The notes under the pieces are model-generated. The model ran no database searches. It was not told the DNA's origin and saw only the letters and a list, made by a program, of their open reading frames with translations. DNA of 64,000 nt from the NCBI RefSeq assembly GCF_017873715.1, contig NZ_JAGGKM010000001.1, positions 124,001 to 188,000 on the forward strand, written 5' to 3'. Positions 60,712 through 64,000 of this stretch are shown in pieces; positions within the stretch are counted from its first letter, which is position 1, and each line of letters opens with the position of its first letter. The DNA is from Cytobacillus luteolus. GTDB lineage: Bacteria; Bacillota; Bacilli; Bacillales; Bacillaceae_L. Made by a program: the position numbers and the translations under genes.

Positions 60712-61767
60712 ATGAAAAAGTTTTTAGCTCTTTTTCTAACAGTATTTATGGTATTTGCTCTAGCTGCATGTGGCGGCGGAAATGAAGGGGCAAACGAAGG
60801 TGAAAACAATGAAGGTGAAGGCACAGCTGACACTGGTGAAGTGAAAACAATCCGTGCTGGTATCGGATTAAATGATGCTCACCCACAATACAAAGGTCTT
60901 TTACGTTTTAAAGAAATCGTTGAAGAAAAATCAAATGGTCAAATCGTTGTTGAAACGTACCATAGCGGACAACTTGGTGACGACCGTACGATGACTGAAG
61001 CATTACAATTAGGTACTCAAGAAGTTGTTATTCCTTCTACAGCACCATTAGCAAACTTTGTTCCTGAGTTCAGCGTTTTTGATTTCCCATTCTTATTCCC
61101 AAGCGAAGAAGTAGCTGACGAAGTATTAGATGGTGAAGTTGGTCAAAAATTCTTAGGTATGTTAGAGCCACAAAACCTAGTTGGTTTAGCTTACTGGGAA
61201 AATGGTTTCCGTCAAGTTTCTAACAGCAAGAAAGCAGTTGCAACTGCAGCTGATTTCAAAGGCTTAAAATTACGTACAATGGAAAATGACTTACACTTAG
61301 AAGCGTTCCGTGCTTTAGGTGCTAACCCAACTCCAATGGCGTTTACTGAGTTATTCACTGCAATGCAACAAGGTACAGTTGATGGACAAGAAAATCCATT
61401 TGCTACAATTTATTTATCAAAATTCTATGAAGTACAAGATCATGTTTCAAATACAAACCATATTTACAGCCCATTCGTATTCTTAATGAGCAAATCGTTC
61501 TTTGATGGATTAAATGATGAGCAAAAGCAAATCGTTCAGGATGCTGCTACTGAAGCAGGTCAATACCAACGTGAATTAAATCGTGAAGCAAATGCTCAAT
61601 ACCTTGCAGATCTTCAAGAAGCTGGTATGACATACACTGAAATCACACCAGAAGCTCACGCAGAAATGAAAGCTTTAGTTCAACCTGTAATCGACAAGTA
61701 CGCTGAAAGAATTGGTCAAGAAACAGTTCAAGAAGTATACGATGCAATTGAAGCTGCATCTAAGTAA
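60712..61767 (+). CDS. TRAP transporter substrate-binding lipoprotein (DctP)
   Basis: A 351-residue DctP-family protein. The signal peptide ends in ALAA-C20 and is followed by a Gly/Glu/Asn-rich linker. DRTMTEALQLGTQEVVIPSTAP and the block GLKLRTMENDLHLEAFRALGANPTPMAFTELFTAMQQGTVDGQENP hold the carboxylate-binding Arg typical of the family. It delivers a carboxylate, by context a sugar acid such as gluconate, to DctQM. Start ATG 60712 after AGGGGGA. Followed by two hairpins before dctQ. Confidence 0.93.
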   Translation: MKKFLALFLTVFMVFALAACGGGNEGANEGENNEGEGTADTGEVKTIRAGIGLNDAHPQYKGLLRFKEIVEEKSNGQIVVETYHSGQLGDDRTMTEALQLGTQEVVIPSTAPLANFVPEFSVFDFPFLFPSEEVADEVLDGEVGQKFLGMLEPQNLVGLAYWENGFRQVSNSKKAVATAADFKGLKLRTMENDLHLEAFRALGANPTPMAFTELFTAMQQGTVDGQENPFATIYLSKFYEVQDHVSNTNHIYSPFVFLMSKSFFDGLNDEQKQIVQDAATEAGQYQRELNREANAQYLADLQEAGMTYTEITPEAHAEMKALVQPVIDKYAERIGQETVQEVYDAIEAASK

Positions 61768-61782
61768 TAGCTAACTAATAAA

Positions 61783-61880
61783 GGACTTTGGGGAGGAGGA
61801 TTCCTCAAAGTCCTTTTCTCTTAAAGGTGTGTAATGGCATTGCTGTGCCTAAAGCCCGGCATTTGCCGGGTTTTATTATT
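61783..61880 (+). terminator. Two successive terminators between dctP and dctQ
   Basis: The first is GGACTTTGGGG pairing with CCTCAAAGTCC (61783-61813) plus TTTTCTCTT. The second is AGCCCGGCA/TGCCGGGTT (61853-61872) plus TTATTATTTT. Together they should strongly favour dctP expression over the permease genes. Confidence 0.8.
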
Positions 61881-61906
61881 TTATTCTACGTAAAGAGGAG
61901 ATCAAA

Positions 61907-62437
61907 ATGAAAATCATTCGATGGTTTGATCGACATATTGAAGAAGTAGGTCTCGTTCTATTTTCTTCTATCATGGTAACAGTCATTTTTGTACAGGTTA
62001 TTGCGAGACTTTTAGATAATTCCCTTTCTTGGTCTGAAGAGCTAGCAAGATATTGTTTTATTTGGCTAGTTTACTTAGGCATTAGTTATGGCGTAAAGAA
62101 AAATCGTCATATTAAAGTAGACGTTGTATTGTTATTACTTAAAGAAAGAGGAAAAATCATTTTAAATATCATAGCAACCCTGCTATTTATGGTTTTTGCA
62201 CTATTTGTGATTAGATACGGCTACGATATAGCTACAAAATTATTATCTTTTGGCCAAACATCTCCAGCGCTTGGCATTCCTATGGGTCTTGTATATATGG
62301 CTACACCAATTGGTATGGGATTAACACTTATTCGTTTAATCCAAAATCTTGTAGAGTATATTAAAGCCTTATTAGGAAAAGGAGAAGTTGATAATCGAAC
62401 TGAAGCTGAAAGACTTAAGGATAGTGTCCTTGAATAA
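61907..62437 (+). CDS. TRAP transporter small permease (DctQ)
   Basis: A 176-residue DctQ-family protein with four transmembrane helices, including FVQVIARLLDNSLSWSEELARYCFIWLVYLG, the family signature. It forms the membrane complex with DctM, using a sodium gradient. ATG 61907 follows AGAGGAG. It is 17 bases before dctM. The charged C-terminal tail is cytosolic. Confidence 0.92.
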   Translation: MKIIRWFDRHIEEVGLVLFSSIMVTVIFVQVIARLLDNSLSWSEELARYCFIWLVYLGISYGVKKNRHIKVDVVLLLLKERGKIILNIIATLLFMVFALFVIRYGYDIATKLLSFGQTSPALGIPMGLVYMATPIGMGLTLIRLIQNLVEYIKALLGKGEVDNRTEAERLKDSVLE

Positions 62438-62454
62438 TCTAGGGGGTTTATAAA

Positions 62455-63735
62455 ATGACTGCTGCAGTCTTATTTGGTAGTTTTGCACTACTATTACTTT
62501 TAAGTGTTCCCATTGGGATTTCAATAGGTTTAGCAACACTTATTACCATCTTTTTCTCAGGTACCCTACCAGTTGAATTTTTGGCGAAGGAATTGGTAAC
62601 ATCCGTAGATTCTTTCCCACTAATGGCTGTTCCTTTCTTCATCCTTGCAGGAGAAATTATGGGTAAGGGTGGAATTTCAGAGAGACTTTTTAATGTTGCA
62701 AATGCGTTAGTAGGAAATAGAACAGGTGGATTTGCCATTGCTACAATCGTAACTTGTATGTTCTTTGCAGCAATTTCAGGATCAGGTCCTGCTACTGTTG
62801 CTGCAATTGGTGGGATTATGATTCCTGCTATGGTGCGTCAAGGATATGATAAAAAGTTTGCTACTGCTGTTGTAGCGGCAGCAGGTTCAATTGGGGTCAT
62901 TATTCCCCCTAGTATTCCAATGGTTATTTATGGTGTAACAGGTAATACGTCTATTGGAGATTTGTTTATTGCAGGTATTGTTCCTGGAATTTTAGTTGGT
63001 CTTTCAATGATAGTTTGGGCATATTACTATTCGAAGAAAAAGGGCTATAAAGGTCTTGAAGAACCAACTTCACTGAAAAAAGTATGGAAGGCAACATGGG
63101 ATGCAAAATGGGCATTATTAATTCCGATTATCATTTTAGGTGGAATTTATGGTGGGTACTTCACACCAACTGAAGCTGCTGTAATTGCTGTTGTATATGG
63201 TCTATTTGCTTCAATGGTGCTGTACAAAGAGCTGAAATTTAAGGAATTACCTAAAGTATTAATTGACTCTGCATTAACGACCGCTACGGTGTTAATCATT
63301 GTTGGAACAGCAACTGCATTCGGACGTTTCTTAACAATCGAACAAATTCCAAATAAAGTTGCAAATGCGATGATGTCAATTTCAAGTGAACCAATCATCA
63401 TCATCTTATTGATTACAGTACTTTTATTATTCGTTGGTATGTTTATGGATACATTAGCAGCGATTATTATCTTAACACCAATCCTGTTACCAATTGCGAT
63501 CCAAATTGGTTATGACCCAGTTCACTTTGGTATTTTAATGATTGTTAACCTGGCGATTGGATTCTTTACTCCACCTGTTGGTGTAAACCTATTTGTTGGG
63601 TCAGGTATTTCTGGGGTTTCTATGGGAGCATTATCACGTGCGGTTATGCCATTCGTAATTGCAATGTTAATCACTTTGATTTTCTTAACGTTTGTTCCAC
63701 AACTGTCATTATTTTTAGTCGGACTAGGCAAATAA
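62455..63735 (+). CDS. TRAP transporter large permease (DctM)
   Basis: A 426-residue DctM with about 11-12 transmembrane helices: PLMAVPFFILAGEIMGKGGI, AISGSGPATVAAIGGIMIPAM, GSIGVIIPPSIPMVIYG and GYFTPTEAAVIAVVYGL, and later MFMDTLAAIIILTPILLPI, are family hallmarks. It carries substrate with sodium. ATG 62455 follows AGGGGG. The kdgK-like gene starts 31 bases after it. Confidence 0.94.
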   Translation: MTAAVLFGSFALLLLLSVPIGISIGLATLITIFFSGTLPVEFLAKELVTSVDSFPLMAVPFFILAGEIMGKGGISERLFNVANALVGNRTGGFAIATIVTCMFFAAISGSGPATVAAIGGIMIPAMVRQGYDKKFATAVVAAAGSIGVIIPPSIPMVIYGVTGNTSIGDLFIAGIVPGILVGLSMIVWAYYYSKKKGYKGLEEPTSLKKVWKATWDAKWALLIPIIILGGIYGGYFTPTEAAVIAVVYGLFASMVLYKELKFKELPKVLIDSALTTATVLIIVGTATAFGRFLTIEQIPNKVANAMMSISSEPIIIILLITVLLLFVGMFMDTLAAIIILTPILLPIAIQIGYDPVHFGILMIVNLAIGFFTPPVGVNLFVGSGISGVSMGALSRAVMPFVIAMLITLIFLTFVPQLSLFLVGLGK

Positions 63736-63766
63736 ATTTTACTTGATGGAGAAAAGGGTGTGACCA

Positions 63767-64000
63767 ATGAATAACATTGATGTGTTTACGTTTGGGGAAA
63801 CAATGGTTCTTTTTCAAGCAGAGCAAATGCTTCCGCTTGAATATGTTCACACCTTTCCAAAACTAGTAGGCGGTGCCGAATCAAATGTAGCGATAGGTTT
63901 AGCTAGACTAGGTCATTCGGTTGGGTGGTTTAGTAAGCTAGGTGATGATCCATTTGGTCGCTATATTCATAAATTTATTCGTGGGGAAGGTGTAGATACA
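63767..64000 (+). CDS. kdgK: PfkB-family sugar kinase, likely 2-keto-3-deoxygluconate kinase (partial)
   Basis: Only the first 78 codons are in the window; the gene is cut by its right edge. DVFTFGETMVLFQ, the ribokinase-family signature GGAESNVAIGLARLG and SKLGDDPFGRYI identify a PfkB kinase. The closest pattern is KdgK, which makes 2-keto-3-deoxy-6-phosphogluconate. In the same operon as Gnd and the TRAP system, it points to sugar-acid catabolism through two routes. ATG 63767 follows AAAGGGTG. Confidence 0.8.
   Translation, partial: MNNIDVFTFGETMVLFQAEQMLPLEYVHTFPKLVGGAESNVAIGLARLGHSVGWFSKLGDDPFGRYIHKFIRGEGVDT

Overview
The window comes from a low-GC, endospore-forming member of the Bacillaceae that is not Bacillus subtilis itself. 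The signs are strong AGGAGG-type ribosome binding sites, frequent TTG and GTG starts, CCA-encoding tRNA genes, a GerA/GerB/GerC germination operon, CotF-like coat genes, PrkA and YhbH. Two blocks keep B. subtilis gene order: yraG-yraF-adhB-yraE-yraD (about 0.2-2.5 kb) and queG(yhbA)-yhbB-trmL-prkA-yhbH (28.4-36.6 kb). Genus cannot be fixed from the sequence alone.

Layout. 0-2.5 kb: forespore/coat-type CotF-family operon with a zinc alcohol dehydrogenase. 2.5-12.1 kb: accessory region with small hypothetical genes, a decayed CBO0543-like gene, a probable recombinase remnant, a DUF4153 membrane protein, PaiA acetyltransferase, a lipoprotein and a pair of paralogous membrane proteins. 12.7-22.5 kb: a complete carbohydrate system, with two ABC permeases and a binding lipoprotein, a YesM/YesN-type two-component system, a ThuA-like protein, two Gfo/Idh/MocA oxidoreductases and a TIM-barrel isomerase/epimerase. 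No kinase or glycosidase is present, so an oxidative (keto-sugar) route is the best guess. 22.6-26.2 kb: ger operon. 27-37 kb: tRNA-Gly, B3/B4 protein, the queG-yhbH block interrupted by a PadR/DUF4188 pair, and a DUF305 protein. 37-48.5 kb: S9 peptidase, CarD-like regulator, cold-shock protein, YqxD, an XRE-PAS fusion regulator, flavin reductase, MFS transporter, a DUF3231 protein, SulP transporter and UspA. 48.5-57 kb: tRNA-Asn with a duplicated 5' half upstream, an RNase J paralogue, CBS protein, gluconate 5-dehydrogenase-like SDR, WrbA, MgtC and an E. coli-type SpeD. 57-64 kb: divergent sugar-acid locus, with rpiR-gntK on the minus strand and gnd-TRAP transporter-kdgK (cut by the window end) on the plus strand. 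A near-consensus cre site and two identical palindromes lie in the divergent promoter region.

The most unusual structure is intergenic. Five separate arrays of sequence-unrelated repeats (12.3, 29.6, 44.8, 49.4-50.1 and 56.9 kb) share a 51-52 bp period. Two of them carry one hairpin per unit. The largest has 14 units, nine of its spacings being exactly 52 bp in succession. There are also two copies of a bipartite AAACGTTTG palindrome element with an identical 57-bp spacing (35.1 and 54.3 kb), and two copies of a 120-130 bp GC-rich palindromic element (16.0 and 32.5 kb). No cas genes, intact prophage or insertion sequence was seen.
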